A stretch of DNA of 64,000 nt from positions 1,295,001-1,359,000 of the forward strand of contig NZ_CP018799.1 of NCBI RefSeq assembly GCF_002795805.1. The letters run 5' to 3'. This stretch comes from Mariprofundus aestuarium. Its GTDB lineage: Bacteria > Pseudomonadota > Zetaproteobacteria > Mariprofundales > Mariprofundaceae. The position numbers and the translations under genes are program-made. The notes beneath the pieces were generated by a model. The model was not told the DNA's origin and ran no database searches. It worked only from the letters and a program-made list of their open reading frames with translations. Positions within the stretch are counted from its first letter, which is position 1, and each line of letters opens with the position of its first letter. Below are positions 1-8,336 of the stretch, one piece after another.

Positions 1-204
1 AAGCGCGTTCCAGCGCCAAAATGGATATGCGGGGTGGAAGCAAAAAAGAATGGTGAAAGCATCCCTGCAACATAGCAGGGCATCACAATTTCGGCCAGAT
101 TTAGACTAGTGCATATACCTAGGAACCCATTGTGGTATTATAATATTGGTTTCGGTCATGAGAAACCATTCGGTCAATAAGAGCTTTCAGCAGATAGCGT
201 TGAA

Positions 205-585
205 CTACTCAGATTCATCTAAGTACTGAATTGCTTGCCCAACTGTTTTGAAAGCGTGAGTGGAAATTGAACTTTTGTCAGCGGTTAGCAACTCCCACAT
301 TCTTCCCATTCCGTAATCATCCACATTAACCACCAGAGCAAATCTTCTAACGCCTAAGGGAACAAACTTAGATATCGTTTCTTGTGCGACGTTACTCATT
401 TCAGGATAACGAAGATCTCCTAGTGTGCTTTCCGAGTGATCAACAAGCACATCCCAACCTTCACGCCCCTCCAAATGAGATACTATCTCCGTACGGATTG
501 AGTTAATGACCTGCAAATCAAGGATGCATTTTGACTTAACGACTATTCGTTTGTTTTCTTCATCAAGTGTCGCTGTAAAATCCAT
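205..585 (-). CDS. SpoIIAA-like (STAS-like) small protein
   Basis: A 126-residue soluble protein with no signal peptide. It starts with MDFTATLDEE, has a WDVLVDHSEST stretch in the middle and ends in THAFKTVGQAIQYLDESE. It is a clear paralogue of the protein at 31993-32373, which has the same length, and is more distantly like 33067-33471. The alternating beta/helix pattern and the terminal helix resemble the SpoIIAA-like family of STAS-related proteins, whose function is poorly known. I chose the ATG at 585 because the longer frame would start at a TTG (642) and the paralogue aligns from this Met. No neighbour tells its job here; its paralogue lies among response regulators. Family call is inference. 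Confidence 0.6.
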   Translation of the reverse strand: MDFTATLDEENKRIVVKSKCILDLQVINSIRTEIVSHLEGREGWDVLVDHSESTLGDLRYPEMSNVAQETISKFVPLGVRRFALVVNVDDYGMGRMWELLTADKSSISTHAFKTVGQAIQYLDESE

Positions 586-745
586 AGAACCCACCGCAAA
601 GTGAAATATCAAGTGTGGTGAAACTATGGTTTGCCGTAACAAATTATCAAGGGTGGTGCAGACACAAAGAGAAATTCACTAAGATATCTGGATTAGTCCA
701 CCCCCCCCCTGCCTAGGTGAACCACCTGTACAAATTCGCCATAAA

Positions 746-780
746 AAAGGAGCTGCATTTCTGCAACCCCTTTATTTTAT
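746..780 (+). terminator. Possible terminator hairpin
   Basis: Two 12-base arms (746-757 and 762-773) pair at 10 of 12 positions around a 4-base loop and are followed by ATTTTATT. No plus-strand gene lies to its left in the window, so it may belong to a lost transcript. The gap 586-910 otherwise shows only a repeat fragment at 782-802 and no gene. Confidence 0.35.
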
Positions 781-781
781 T

Positions 782-802
782 GCGGCCAACAACGGACACT
801 CA
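782..802. repeat. Fragment of the 67-bp palindrome family
   Basis: The sequence matches the arm CGGCCAAAAGCGGACATTCA of the dispersed palindrome at about 17 of 20 positions. It lies in the gap between two small accessory genes. Confidence 0.45.
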
Positions 803-910
803 GAGGTATCTGAGTAAATCAGTGGCGATTTAATTTATATCTATCGCCATGCTTAGGTATAGTTTGGATATCTTGGTCAGAATTTCAGCCTGATCTAGAT
901 GGAGTCACAA

Positions 911-1093
911 ATGACCATAAAAATAAAGACCTCAAATCGGAGTGCTAAAAAAAATCCCGAACAGATCAGGGAAAAAATCTCTAATGCTGCTTATTTCCTT
1001 TCTGAAAAACGCGGCTTCGAAGGAGACTGTCAGCTACACGATTGGTTAGAAGCGGAGGCTCAAATCCACCACAGCCATGGAAAGGGCAACTAA
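911..1093 (+). CDS. DUF2934 family small protein
   Basis: A 60-residue protein (from the ATG at 911) with a Lys-rich start followed by EQIREKISNAAYFLSEKRGFEGDCQLHDWLEAEAQ. The pattern I-R-x-x-I..A-Y-x-x-x-x-x-R-G..D..W-L-x-A-E is that of DUF2934, a family of short soluble proteins of unknown function. A GGAG at 901-904 is six bases ahead of 911, which favours this ATG over the one at 899. It stands alone between two gaps, with no operon partner. Nothing in the sequence indicates a role. Confidence 0.65.
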   Translation: MTIKIKTSNRSAKKNPEQIREKISNAAYFLSEKRGFEGDCQLHDWLEAEAQIHHSHGKGN

Positions 1094-1179
1094 CAACGTC
1101 ATGAATTGAGCGTATTTTTTTTGCTGCGCATGCAATTTTGCCGCGAATGGCAGGCAATATTAAGTGATAAAGATAGTCT

Positions 1180-1217
1180 CATTCCAATAGTGCCATGTTT
1201 TGTCCTCCACGGAGTGC
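1180..1217. repeat. Second dispersed repeat, copy 1
   Basis: 38 bases beginning CATTCCAAT match 53933-53970 at 31 of 38 positions, including the shared stretch TTTTGTCC. Both copies are intergenic and do not code. The surrounding gap 1094-1407 shows no gene I can support. Confidence 0.5.
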
Positions 1218-1407
1218 AAACCAAGGACAGTATCGGCAGCTTAAGGCTCAATTAACACATATAAGTGCAATCCAGGTATATTCAGCTATAGTGAAAACCA
1301 CGAATAGTTGGTCGACATGTATCTATCCTCCCGTGGTACAAAAAGAGGGAGTGTGATGCTCTTCATTGCACTGGCTGAAGAGGGTATACGGGATGGAGAG
1401 AGTAATC

Positions 1408-2514
1408 ATGGCCGCAATTAACAAACCAATGAACAAGGGTTCGCGCTACTACTATGCCCGAATGACCTTGCCCGTTCTTAATTTCGTATACTATGTTGGC
1501 AAGTTGCTAAGATTTGCACTCTTAATCATTGGCTTCTCCTTGTTACTGTATTTTGGACTGATCCTTGTATCCCACAATAGTGATATGCCCTTCCTCACCA
1601 ACCTTGAGGAGGTGGTCCTGAGTGTTTTTCCCTATCTGAATCAGCTGCACCTGCCGGTGATTGGCGGAATTCAAATTCCAGGCGTTATCTTCATCGGAAC
1701 CATATTTGTTGTATGCATGATTATAAGTTGGGCCCTGCGTCGCATCCGGAAATACGCAAAACACGTTGTTCTCAGGGTAACTATCGATCAACTTGATACA
1801 GCTCCAATCTCAAGCAAGGCACCTGAGGAGCTAAAGCAACTTGAAAGTACGATTGAAGAAGTTGTTAGTGACTCTCCTGCCATTCAAAAAGGCGAGGGAG
1901 GAAGAAAGGAGATGCTTGAGCTTTATCAGGAGGTCCGCAGTAATCTGGAAGAGATGAAAGTCGATCTTACCTTCCTCTCCATTGATGTGGTTGATTCCAC
2001 AGGCATGAAAGAGGGTGAGGAGTCGGTTACTGTTGAGGCTGATTTTAGTCAATACAATAAACTTATAGAAGCTGCATTTGATCGCCACGGATACCTTAAA
2101 GCTGCCTGGACACCAGATGGCGTGATGTGCTGTTTTGCCACCGCCGATGCGGCTGTCAGCGCAGCCAGAGAGATCATTGATGCGATGGTTCAGTTCAACA
2201 TGACCAAAAAGTTTATTAAGCGTGATTTCTCCATTCGTTGTGGCTGCAACTCAGGCAAGGTCCCTTATGATGAAGGTGCGCCTCTGGAGGCCCTGTGTGA
2301 TCATGTCATTGATGTTGCCGGACATTTCCAGAAACACGGTATGACGGATAGCATCTGCATCTCAAAAAACACATATGACCGTCTGTCTAAACCGGCCCCG
2401 TTCCGGTTGGCAGACAAGAATGTCGACGGTATAGATATGTATATTCAACACATGGACTCAACCAAAAAGGTCAAATCCCTTGATGTAATACAAAGGGTAC
2501 GCTCTTTATTCTAG
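1408..2514 (+). CDS. Membrane protein with degenerate class III cyclase domain
   Basis: A 368-residue protein with two hydrophobic helices near residues 28-52 and 83-108, a cytoplasmic linker, and a C-terminal domain from about residue 180 with the class III nucleotide cyclase layout. The first metal Asp is seen in LSIDVVDST and the second in TPDGVMCCF. The transition-state Asn and Arg of the VNxAxR motif are replaced (VIDVAGH), and the K-x-x-G-D motif is altered. The domain may therefore bind but not cyclise nucleotide. Start: the longest frame begins with TTG at 1366; ATG 1408 has GGAG nine bases upstream, and ATG 1393 is an alternative. It appears to be transcribed alone. Confidence 0.7.
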   Translation: MAAINKPMNKGSRYYYARMTLPVLNFVYYVGKLLRFALLIIGFSLLLYFGLILVSHNSDMPFLTNLEEVVLSVFPYLNQLHLPVIGGIQIPGVIFIGTIFVVCMIISWALRRIRKYAKHVVLRVTIDQLDTAPISSKAPEELKQLESTIEEVVSDSPAIQKGEGGRKEMLELYQEVRSNLEEMKVDLTFLSIDVVDSTGMKEGEESVTVEADFSQYNKLIEAAFDRHGYLKAAWTPDGVMCCFATADAAVSAAREIIDAMVQFNMTKKFIKRDFSIRCGCNSGKVPYDEGAPLEALCDHVIDVAGHFQKHGMTDSICISKNTYDRLSKPAPFRLADKNVDGIDMYIQHMDSTKKVKSLDVIQRVRSLF

Positions 2515-2579
2515 CATTAATGAGGCTCGCCGGGCCTTATTTGCAGTGAAAATGAGGCATTTAACCTAAAGTGACTGCA

Positions 2580-2625
2580 TTCTGCCGATCACGACAGGCG
2601 ACTCGCGGCCAAATCCGGTCATTCG
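2580..2625 (-). repeat. 67-bp palindrome family, copy A
   Basis: The sequence TTCTGCCGATCACGACAGG and the following CGGCCAAATCCGGTCATTCG match the copies at 18587 and 31281. Only the right two-thirds is recognisable. It lies between the cyclase-like gene and the sensor kinase. Confidence 0.8.
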
Positions 2626-2670
2626 AGTAGAATATTATTGTGCTCTATAGACATTTAAAATCAGAAAAAA

Positions 2671-4773
2671 CTATTCCTCTTCAACTAGAGGCAAATAAAT
2701 ATGTACTAAAGTTCCAAGCCCTATAGAGCTATCAATATCGATTGTACCATTGTGGTGCTGAATCAAGCCATAGGCAATGGAGAGCCCGAGACCTTGGCCT
2801 CTAATTTTATCCTTGGTGGTAAAAAATGGGTCAAAAATATGATCCATGTTCTCAGAAGCTATGCCTGAACCGTTGTCTTTTATCTCCAGATGAGCAAAAC
2901 GGGTTCCTTTAAGTGCTATATGCTTGTTCCTGAATCCTTGAGTGGCCTCTATCGCTTCACTGCTGATTTGTATCAACGGATGGGGAGTCTCTGCTACTGC
3001 ATCGACTGCATTGTCCAACACTCTCAAAATAATCTGCTGAATCTGTTGGCTTGCACCTTTTATGGTGAACTCACTTTCTGGCAGATCAGCATGGAAAGAG
3101 ATGTCATCAGGTAGACTATAACCCTCTACTGCCTCTTTTAAACATGCATTAAGATCAATTGCCTCTTTCTGAATGAGATCTCCCTTTGTAAACGTTATCA
3201 ACTGTTTAACCATTTCAGACATCTCAAATGAAAGTGATTCAATGGTTTTCAGTTTATCGGTGAGCTCAGGGAGCCCTGAAGCCTCCTTTTTTGCCAGATA
3301 GGTATTTCCGGTGATTGCCCCCAATTTGTTATTGAAATCATGGGCGACACCTCCAATGAGTGTCCCGAGCGCTTCCATTTTGCTGGAGTGCTGCAGTTGC
3401 TGTTCCAGTTGTCGCTGTTGGGTGATATCGTGAACCGTACCAATCATGTGAGTGGGAGTTTTCAAGGCATCGTATTGTATCTTACATATTTCATGTACAA
3501 CTCTTTCACTTCCATCTGCTCTTGTGACTCTATGTTCGATATTGTACGGCGTTCCCTTTTCTATGGCATCATTAACAGCTTGTTCAACAGCGGCTTTATC
3601 ATCCGGATGAACGAATCCCAAGAAGGCCTCATATGTGGCCTCAAACTCTTGGGGCGTCACACCAAAAATGTGAAAAACCTCATCGGACCATGACAGCCTG
3701 TTGTTTATAAGATCCAGCTCCCAGCTTCCAATATGGGAAATGTGCTGTGCAGCAGCGAGACGCGCCTCTCCGTGACGTAGCGCAGATTCAAGCTGCTTGC
3801 GAAGCTCGATCTCTCGCTGCAGGCGACGATTCCAGAGCAATATGACAACGAAGATAATTGTGGCAATGCAAACAATAGTTCCAATCAGTTTCCAGACAAA
3901 AGCCCAGTCGATTCCATGTTCATATTTAATGGATAGCCAGCCACTTTGAATTGCTGAGTGTTCCTGAGGGGTCATCGCTGTAAGAAACTTATTTATCAAA
4001 CTTACCAGTTCAGGCCAGTCTTTGCGTACGCCCATGGCCTGAGTGTGATAGCCAAAGGGAGTTGGAGCTGCAACTTTAACGTTGCTTAAGCCCCAGCGAC
4101 TGATCATGTAGGTGCCAACCGTTAAATCTCCGACGTAAGCGTCTACCTGTCCGGTAGCGAGAGCCTCAATAGCGCCCTTTATCGTTGTGGCTATGTGCAA
4201 CTGGATGCCCGGATAATGCTTTTCCAGTAATCCCTGCATGACAAAGCCATTTTCCACGGAGACCGTTTTACCAATCAGGTTCTCAATGTCGCTAACAAAT
4301 GCACTGTCTGTTCTGGTAAATATTACCCATGGAAGGTGGAGATAGTCCTGTGTAAAGTTGATAAGCGGTTCTCGTTCAGGCGTACGCTTAATGGTCAGAA
4401 TCAGATCGCCATCCCTGCCAGTCCCAATGTTCTCAATCGCCTCGCTCCAGGGAAGCCCAGTAAAGAATAGACAATCCAACCCAAAGCCTTTGCAGATCGT
4501 TCGCATGTAATCAACGGAAATACCTTTTGCCTCACCATCCTCCCAGCTATGCAGCGGAGGAGTTGGCCCAACCCGGATACGAACAGTCGGACTGTTGGCA
4601 AGCCATGCTTTTTCATCTGCTTGCAGCGTTAAGCGCTGGGCAATGCTCACAGGATTAACAGGAATGTTTGTTGATTTCTCATAGGTGTCTGCTGCTAATG
4701 CTTCCGGGATAAAGCTGGTTGCCAGCAAAGCTAACAGGGTTGCAGCTTTGCTCAGAAAACTAGAGACAACCAT
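2671..4773 (-). CDS. Sensor histidine kinase with periplasmic solute-binding input
   Basis: A 700-residue protein. Residues 1-27 are a signal peptide ending in ALA. About 50-285 is a family 3 solute-binding domain (TPPLHSWEDGEAKGISVDY, then the QVDAYVGDLTV stretch), followed by one membrane helix at about 293-315, a PAS domain (about 335-455), a HisKA domain with phospho-acceptor His in GGVAHDFNN, and a HATPase domain with N box (DNAVDA), G1 (DNGSGI), F box (DPFFTTK) and G2 (GQGLGL). It resembles the BvgS/EvgS type of input but lacks a receiver domain. AAGGAG lies eight bases upstream of the ATG. No response regulator is adjacent, so its partner is encoded elsewhere. The ligand is unknown. 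Confidence 0.88.
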   Translation of the reverse strand: MVVSSFLSKAATLLALLATSFIPEALAADTYEKSTNIPVNPVSIAQRLTLQADEKAWLANSPTVRIRVGPTPPLHSWEDGEAKGISVDYMRTICKGFGLDCLFFTGLPWSEAIENIGTGRDGDLILTIKRTPEREPLINFTQDYLHLPWVIFTRTDSAFVSDIENLIGKTVSVENGFVMQGLLEKHYPGIQLHIATTIKGAIEALATGQVDAYVGDLTVGTYMISRWGLSNVKVAAPTPFGYHTQAMGVRKDWPELVSLINKFLTAMTPQEHSAIQSGWLSIKYEHGIDWAFVWKLIGTIVCIATIIFVVILLWNRRLQREIELRKQLESALRHGEARLAAAQHISHIGSWELDLINNRLSWSDEVFHIFGVTPQEFEATYEAFLGFVHPDDKAAVEQAVNDAIEKGTPYNIEHRVTRADGSERVVHEICKIQYDALKTPTHMIGTVHDITQQRQLEQQLQHSSKMEALGTLIGGVAHDFNNKLGAITGNTYLAKKEASGLPELTDKLKTIESLSFEMSEMVKQLITFTKGDLIQKEAIDLNACLKEAVEGYSLPDDISFHADLPESEFTIKGASQQIQQIILRVLDNAVDAVAETPHPLIQISSEAIEATQGFRNKHIALKGTRFAHLEIKDNGSGIASENMDHIFDPFFTTKDKIRGQGLGLSIAYGLIQHHNGTIDIDSSIGLGTLVHIYLPLVEEE

Positions 4774-5042
4774 AATTACGCTCCTTAAGAGATACCCAGT
4801 GTTATTATTATAGCCGAATTACTTTGTGTTTGAGCAGGTAATAAATCTAGAGGCTTGTTTAATGTCCGCTCCTTTAATCGAGCCATTCAGTCAAGCATCT
4901 AAAATATGCCGAGTTCGACTCGGTTTTGTCTCTCGTGGTGGGTCACGCTCCTTTCCGCAGTCGAGCTGATTAAGCTGGCTCGCTGCACGCATTAGTCAGA
5001 CAGAGTGGAGAGCCAGGCTCTCTTGGTCGCGCTATGATGCGC

Positions 5043-5073
5043 AGCAGTCATTTACGGCCAAACCCGGACATTC
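5043..5073 (-). repeat. 67-bp palindrome family, copy B
   Basis: ACGGCCAAACCCGGACATTC matches the right arm of the palindrome. It lies in the 363-base gap 4774-5136, which otherwise holds GC-rich, partly self-complementary sequence and no gene. Confidence 0.65.
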
Positions 5074-5136
5074 AGGTTTCTTTTGAGATTATAAGGATTG
5101 AACTCAGTGCGTGCTTAGCTACTGCCGAAGTGTTTG

Positions 5137-5565
5137 TTAGCTGTTTGATCTACTTTTAAAGTAAGCTCCTGCACTTAATAGAATTGCTGAAAACGAAACA
5201 ATTGTCATCACAGTGCCAGGAATAAATTTTACATAACCACCAAGATCAAGAAAGATGAAGTAACCTAAATCAGCCAAGCCGCCAACCATGGCACTAACCC
5301 AAATAGCTGTAAGACTACCTTTCCATATAAAAACGGCTCCAACAGTTGTCGCTACACCGAACCAAATCAGGTTCCATCCATGCTGGTTCATAATGGCACC
5401 CAACACATCAGGATAATTCATCTTGGCTAGATCAACTCCATTTCCAATAGCTTGTATCCCAGAGCCAGCATCACCGCCGATAATCATTACCCCAAATAAT
5501 ATATGGACCAATCCCCAAACAACCCATAAAACTGATGAAGATTTTAATAATACTGAATCTTTCAT
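5137..5565 (-). CDS. Small integral membrane protein
   Basis: A 142-residue hydrophobic protein with four likely membrane helices (about residues 8-28, 65-85, 87-108 and 112-135) and a Gly-rich loop. I do not recognise a named family. It is the last gene of a minus-strand run with the FMN reductase (26-base gap) and the pirin-like protein, divergent from an HxlR regulator, which suggests a role in the same stress response. GGAG lies eight bases upstream of the ATG. Confidence 0.65.
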   Translation of the reverse strand: MKDSVLLKSSSVLWVVWGLVHILFGVMIIGGDAGSGIQAIGNGVDLAKMNYPDVLGAIMNQHGWNLIWFGVATTVGAVFIWKGSLTAIWVSAMVGGLADLGYFIFLDLGGYVKFIPGTVMTIVSFSAILLSAGAYFKSRSNS

Positions 5566-5591
5566 TTAATGACTCCTTGTTTGATTACTAT

Positions 5592-6116
5592 TTAAAATAA
5601 GCTTTCTACAGTATCAACCAGTTGCATTTTGATGCTCTGGTCAATCAACTCATGATTGACTACGTCAAAGTTCTCATAAAAACTGGGAATAGAGAGGCTC
5701 CCCTTTACATCTGCGCCGAAAAATGGGGCAGAGTTTAATGCCGAAGCCAGCACACTTGCCGCTCCACCTGGCCCCGGTGAGGTGGAAAGGAAAATTGCAG
5801 GTTTTTGCTGGAATACTTTCTGATTGATACGACTACACCAATCAAAAAGGCTTTTATAAGCTGCGGTATAGGAGCCATTGTGTTCTGCAAAAGAGATGAC
5901 AATGGCATCTGCGGATTCAAGTTTGGCCAGAAAATCTTTTGCTGGTTGTGGTTGCCCTATCTCCGCCTCCCTGTCTTCACTAAACAAGGGTACTTCAAAG
6001 TCATTCAGATCCAGTAGCTCTACTTGTACACCTTCAATCAAATTGGCCGCATAGGAAGCCATCAATTTATTGATTGATTTCTTACTATTGCTTGCGCCAA
6101 AGGCAATTACTTTCAT
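5592..6116 (-). CDS. NADPH-dependent FMN reductase-like oxidoreductase
   Basis: A 174-residue flavodoxin-fold protein. It begins MKVIAFGASNSKKS, the phosphate-binding start of the family, and has ISFAEHNGSYTAAYK, the usual S-x-E-Y-N-G-S-x-x-x-x-L-K active-site loop, and a TSPGPGG loop. The family binds FMN and reduces flavin, quinones or azo compounds with NAD(P)H in the cytoplasm. It sits between the pirin-like gene (28-base gap) and a membrane protein. With an HxlR regulator upstream, it is likely to detoxify quinones or other electrophiles; this last point is inference. Confidence 0.85.
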   Translation of the reverse strand: MKVIAFGASNSKKSINKLMASYAANLIEGVQVELLDLNDFEVPLFSEDREAEIGQPQPAKDFLAKLESADAIVISFAEHNGSYTAAYKSLFDWCSRINQKVFQQKPAIFLSTSPGPGGAASVLASALNSAPFFGADVKGSLSIPSFYENFDVVNHELIDQSIKMQLVDTVESLF

Positions 6117-6144
6117 TTTATGTCTCCTGATTTATAGCTCTGTT

Positions 6145-6828
6145 TCATGCGCTGGTTGATTGATTTTTTATCAGCACTAAACCCGCAGTTTCATGGGTGA
6201 TGAGATTTAACGATTCTCCTTCTATGAGGTCGCCCGCTTTCACAGCGATGCCATTTGCAGTAGCCGAACCTTGAAAGATCATGGCAACAAATGAGTGGTC
6301 GGTTTGAATCGCCTGGCCCTTGGGTATATATCCAACACTGCAAAGCATGTTGCTGTGAAAATTGTCGCCATCAGTGCTACCTAGGACGGTGGTTAACTCA
6401 CCCTCCTTTAGTTGAAAGTTCTGATAACTAGGTGTAAGCCCGGTTTCGGGAGGGCGAAACCAAATTTGGATGAAGTCAGCCTGACTGCTATTGAGACTAA
6501 ACTCCGAGTGCTGCATGCCTGACCCGGCACGTTGAACCTGGACACCGGGGGCTTCGATAACCGAACCATCTCCCAGCGTTCCTTTATGTCCCACTGCGCC
6601 GCTTAACACAACAGTCACAATGTCAACATCGTTGTGGGGATGGATTGGGGCTCCATCATTGGGTTTAAAATAACCGTTAGACAAATAGAGGAAGTCGCCT
6701 AGCCCATGGCTGATGTCATTACGACTCGATGCATTAGGCCAGATCAGCGGACTCATGACCATTTGGGTTTCCACGATTCCTGCAAAGCCACCAAGTGGCA
6801 AGTCATTTCGGTGAATTACTCGGGTCAT
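6145..6828 (-). CDS. Pirin-family bicupin protein
   Basis: A 227-residue protein with the pirin N-terminal cupin: GYFKPNDGAPIHPHNDVDIVTVVLSG, then GHKGTLGDGSVI and QVQRAGSGMQHSEF. The metal-binding His pair (HPH) and the later His/Glu (MQHSE) are present, although the usual HPHRGFE is HPHNDVD here. Some family members are quercetin dioxygenases; others are redox co-regulators. It is the first gene of the minus-strand run 6828-5137, and its start faces the HxlR gene across 149 bases. The substrate is unknown. Confidence 0.85.
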   Translation of the reverse strand: MTRVIHRNDLPLGGFAGIVETQMVMSPLIWPNASSRNDISHGLGDFLYLSNGYFKPNDGAPIHPHNDVDIVTVVLSGAVGHKGTLGDGSVIEAPGVQVQRAGSGMQHSEFSLNSSQADFIQIWFRPPETGLTPSYQNFQLKEGELTTVLGSTDGDNFHSNMLCSVGYIPKGQAIQTDHSFVAMIFQGSATANGIAVKAGDLIEGESLNLITHETAGLVLIKNQSTSA

Positions 6829-6910
6829 TGATCTCTATCTCCCTTAAACAAATACTTACAGAGTGAGCAGACATTTTGATGCTTCACTATCAGTAATTTC
6901 TGTGACAACT

Positions 6911-6927
6911 TTGAATCCAAGATTCAA
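6911..6927. promoter_or_regulatory. Palindromic operator candidate in divergent promoter
   Basis: TTGAATC-CAA-GATTCAA is a perfect 7-bp inverted repeat with a 3-bp spacer in the 149-base region between the pirin operon and the HxlR gene. HxlR proteins are dimeric winged-helix regulators that commonly bind such sites beside their own genes. The assignment is inference from position and symmetry. Confidence 0.55.
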
Positions 6928-6977
6928 TATCGCAAGTAGGCACATTTTAGTAACTATAAGAACAAGAGGCTGAAGAT

Positions 6978-7313
6978 ATGACCCGCAAGCAAACGATTCA
7001 GTTGGAAGAACGCCATCGATGTCCGGTAGAGATGACAATTAGTGTGATTGGTGGGCGATGGAAGTGTCCGATCATTCACCATCTAATTGATGGAACCAAA
7101 CGCTTTAATGAGTTGCGAAAACTGATTCCAGAGGCTTCTCAGCGTATGCTTACGAAACACCTGCGCGAACTTGAAAGTGATGGAATTATTCACCGCAAGG
7201 TTTTTGCCGAGGTTCCGCCACGAACGGAATATTCATTAACTGACAAAGGACGCTCTCTCGAATCTGTCTTGTGGGTCATGAATGATTGGGCAGAGAAGAA
7301 CTTGAATTCCTAA
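6978..7313 (+). CDS. HxlR-family transcriptional regulator
   Basis: A 111-residue winged-helix protein with the family signature HRCPVEMTISVIGGRWK, then LRKLIPEASQRMLTKHLRELESDGII (recognition helix) and the wing PPRTEYSLTDKGRSL. One N-terminal Cys at residue 15 lies where thiol-sensing members of the family (for example YodB and HypR of Bacillus) carry their reactive Cys. It is divergent from the pirin/FMN-reductase/membrane-protein operon. It probably controls that operon and its own expression in response to electrophile or quinone stress (inference). Confidence 0.9.
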   Translation: MTRKQTIQLEERHRCPVEMTISVIGGRWKCPIIHHLIDGTKRFNELRKLIPEASQRMLTKHLRELESDGIIHRKVFAEVPPRTEYSLTDKGRSLESVLWVMNDWAEKNLNS

Positions 7314-7423
7314 AAAAAGACTATTCACTAAGAATAACTTAAGGGATTGATGGTCGGCTAATTCAAGAAAAATTCTTTTGAAATTAAACCGAGTAATAAA
7401 AAATGGCCCTGCAGGACTATGCC

Positions 7424-7663
7424 GAACGTCCGATTTTGGCCCAAGCTGTGTGAAAACACGAAATATTTCAGCTGGCCGAGAATTCACCCCCAAAATCATG
7501 TGCTGTTGCATCAACTTCTAGGCAGCAAAACCCACTTTTCCAAATTATTTCGGGAGTATCAGAGGTCATTTGCCACTTTCAAAAATAATCTTTAGTTTTC
7601 ACACAGCCTGGGCCGTAAGTCGCCTGTCGTGATCGGCAGAAGTAGGCCAACTCCGGTAATTCG
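7424..7663 (+). repeat. 67-bp palindrome family, copy C, split by an insertion
   Basis: Bases 7424-7441 (GAACGTCCGATTTTGGCC) form the left end and 7611-7663 the rest, through GTCGCCTGTCGTGATCGGCAG to GGTAATTCG. The GGCC at the junction is present on both sides of a 169-bp insertion (7442-7610). Removing the insertion and one GGCC gives 67 bp, the same length as the complete copies at 31281 and 37665. Confidence 0.9.
7442..7610. mobile_element. MITE-like 169-bp insertion in repeat copy C
   Basis: The ends are CAAGCTGTGTGAAAAC (7442-7457) and GTTTTCACACAGCCTG (7595-7610), inverted repeats matching at 15 of 16 positions. The element is flanked by a 4-bp direct duplication, GGCC (7438-7441 and 7611-7614). 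It carries no gene. It looks like a non-autonomous derivative of an insertion sequence whose transposase must be elsewhere. It accounts for much of the gene-free stretch 7314-7901, whose remaining parts (7314-7423, 7664-7901) show nothing I can name. Confidence 0.85.
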
Positions 7664-7901
7664 AATTGGCACTGCATCTACTGTTTCAAATGTGAGGCAA
7701 TGCATCTGACCCTTCGGTTACATTTTTCAATAAGGCAACGCAAAGGCTCATGCTCTGTCTCTTTTGCGTTTGCCTTTGGCCCTGTCGATAACCACCATGA
7801 AGGTTGCATCGCCCATTCCTAGGGCGGATATTCACGCCAGCAAATAGCACACAGGCTCAGTTGCTCTTGTCATACTGAACAATTGTTTTTTGGAGGGTAT
7901 T

Positions 7902-8336
7902 TTGAAGCTGTTCTTGGATATTGATGGGGTACTTATTGGCAAACACAATAGCCGACCTGTTGTCGCAAGAGGCGTCACCCCTTTCCTTGAATTTGTTACA
8001 GCGAATTTCGACTGCTACTGGCTAACTACACACTGTCAGGGGAATGTTGAAACTGTAATAAGATACCTAACCCCATTTTTCTCAGCAGATCAGCTTGACC
8101 TGATTGGCAAGATAAAACCCACGTCATTTAAAACGTTGAAGACAGAAGCGCTGCCAAACGAGAAAGACTTTATTTGGATAGAGGATCAATTGCTTTGGTG
8201 CGAAAGGAAGTTCATTGAGGATACAGGCCTGACTGATAACTGGTATTTTGTGAATACCGACAAGGACGAGGATGGCTTGATTAATTTGCTGTCAGTACTT
8301 AAGAATGTGCGGAAACCAAGGGCTGCCAAGCCATGA
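7902..8336 (+). CDS. HAD-like phosphatase domain protein
   Basis: A 144-residue protein starting KLFLDIDGVLIG, the D-x-D-G-V motif I of the HAD superfamily. A Thr-containing LTTHCQG follows as motif II, a Lys-rich KIKPTSFKT may serve as motif III, and IWIEDQ is a weakened acidic motif IV. There is no cap domain. The start is the TTG at 7902, preceded at five bases by GGAGG; another TTG at 7890 overlaps that site. Its stop overlaps the start of the PP2C gene (ATGA), so the two phosphatase-like proteins are translationally coupled. Substrate unknown. Confidence 0.7.
   Translation: MKLFLDIDGVLIGKHNSRPVVARGVTPFLEFVTANFDCYWLTTHCQGNVETVIRYLTPFFSADQLDLIGKIKPTSFKTLKTEALPNEKDFIWIEDQLLWCERKFIEDTGLTDNWYFVNTDKDEDGLINLLSVLKNVRKPRAAKP

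Noticed and set aside
1-105. Open stretches at the left edge, possibly the end of a gene
   Set aside because: All three plus-strand frames are open for 17-35 codons, and none shows a recognisable family. The small hairpin at 63-80 has no T run.
1356-1421. 21-codon leader-like frame with a GGGAG site before the cyclase-like gene
   Set aside because: It overlaps the start region of the cyclase-like protein and has no supporting features beyond a ribosome-site match.
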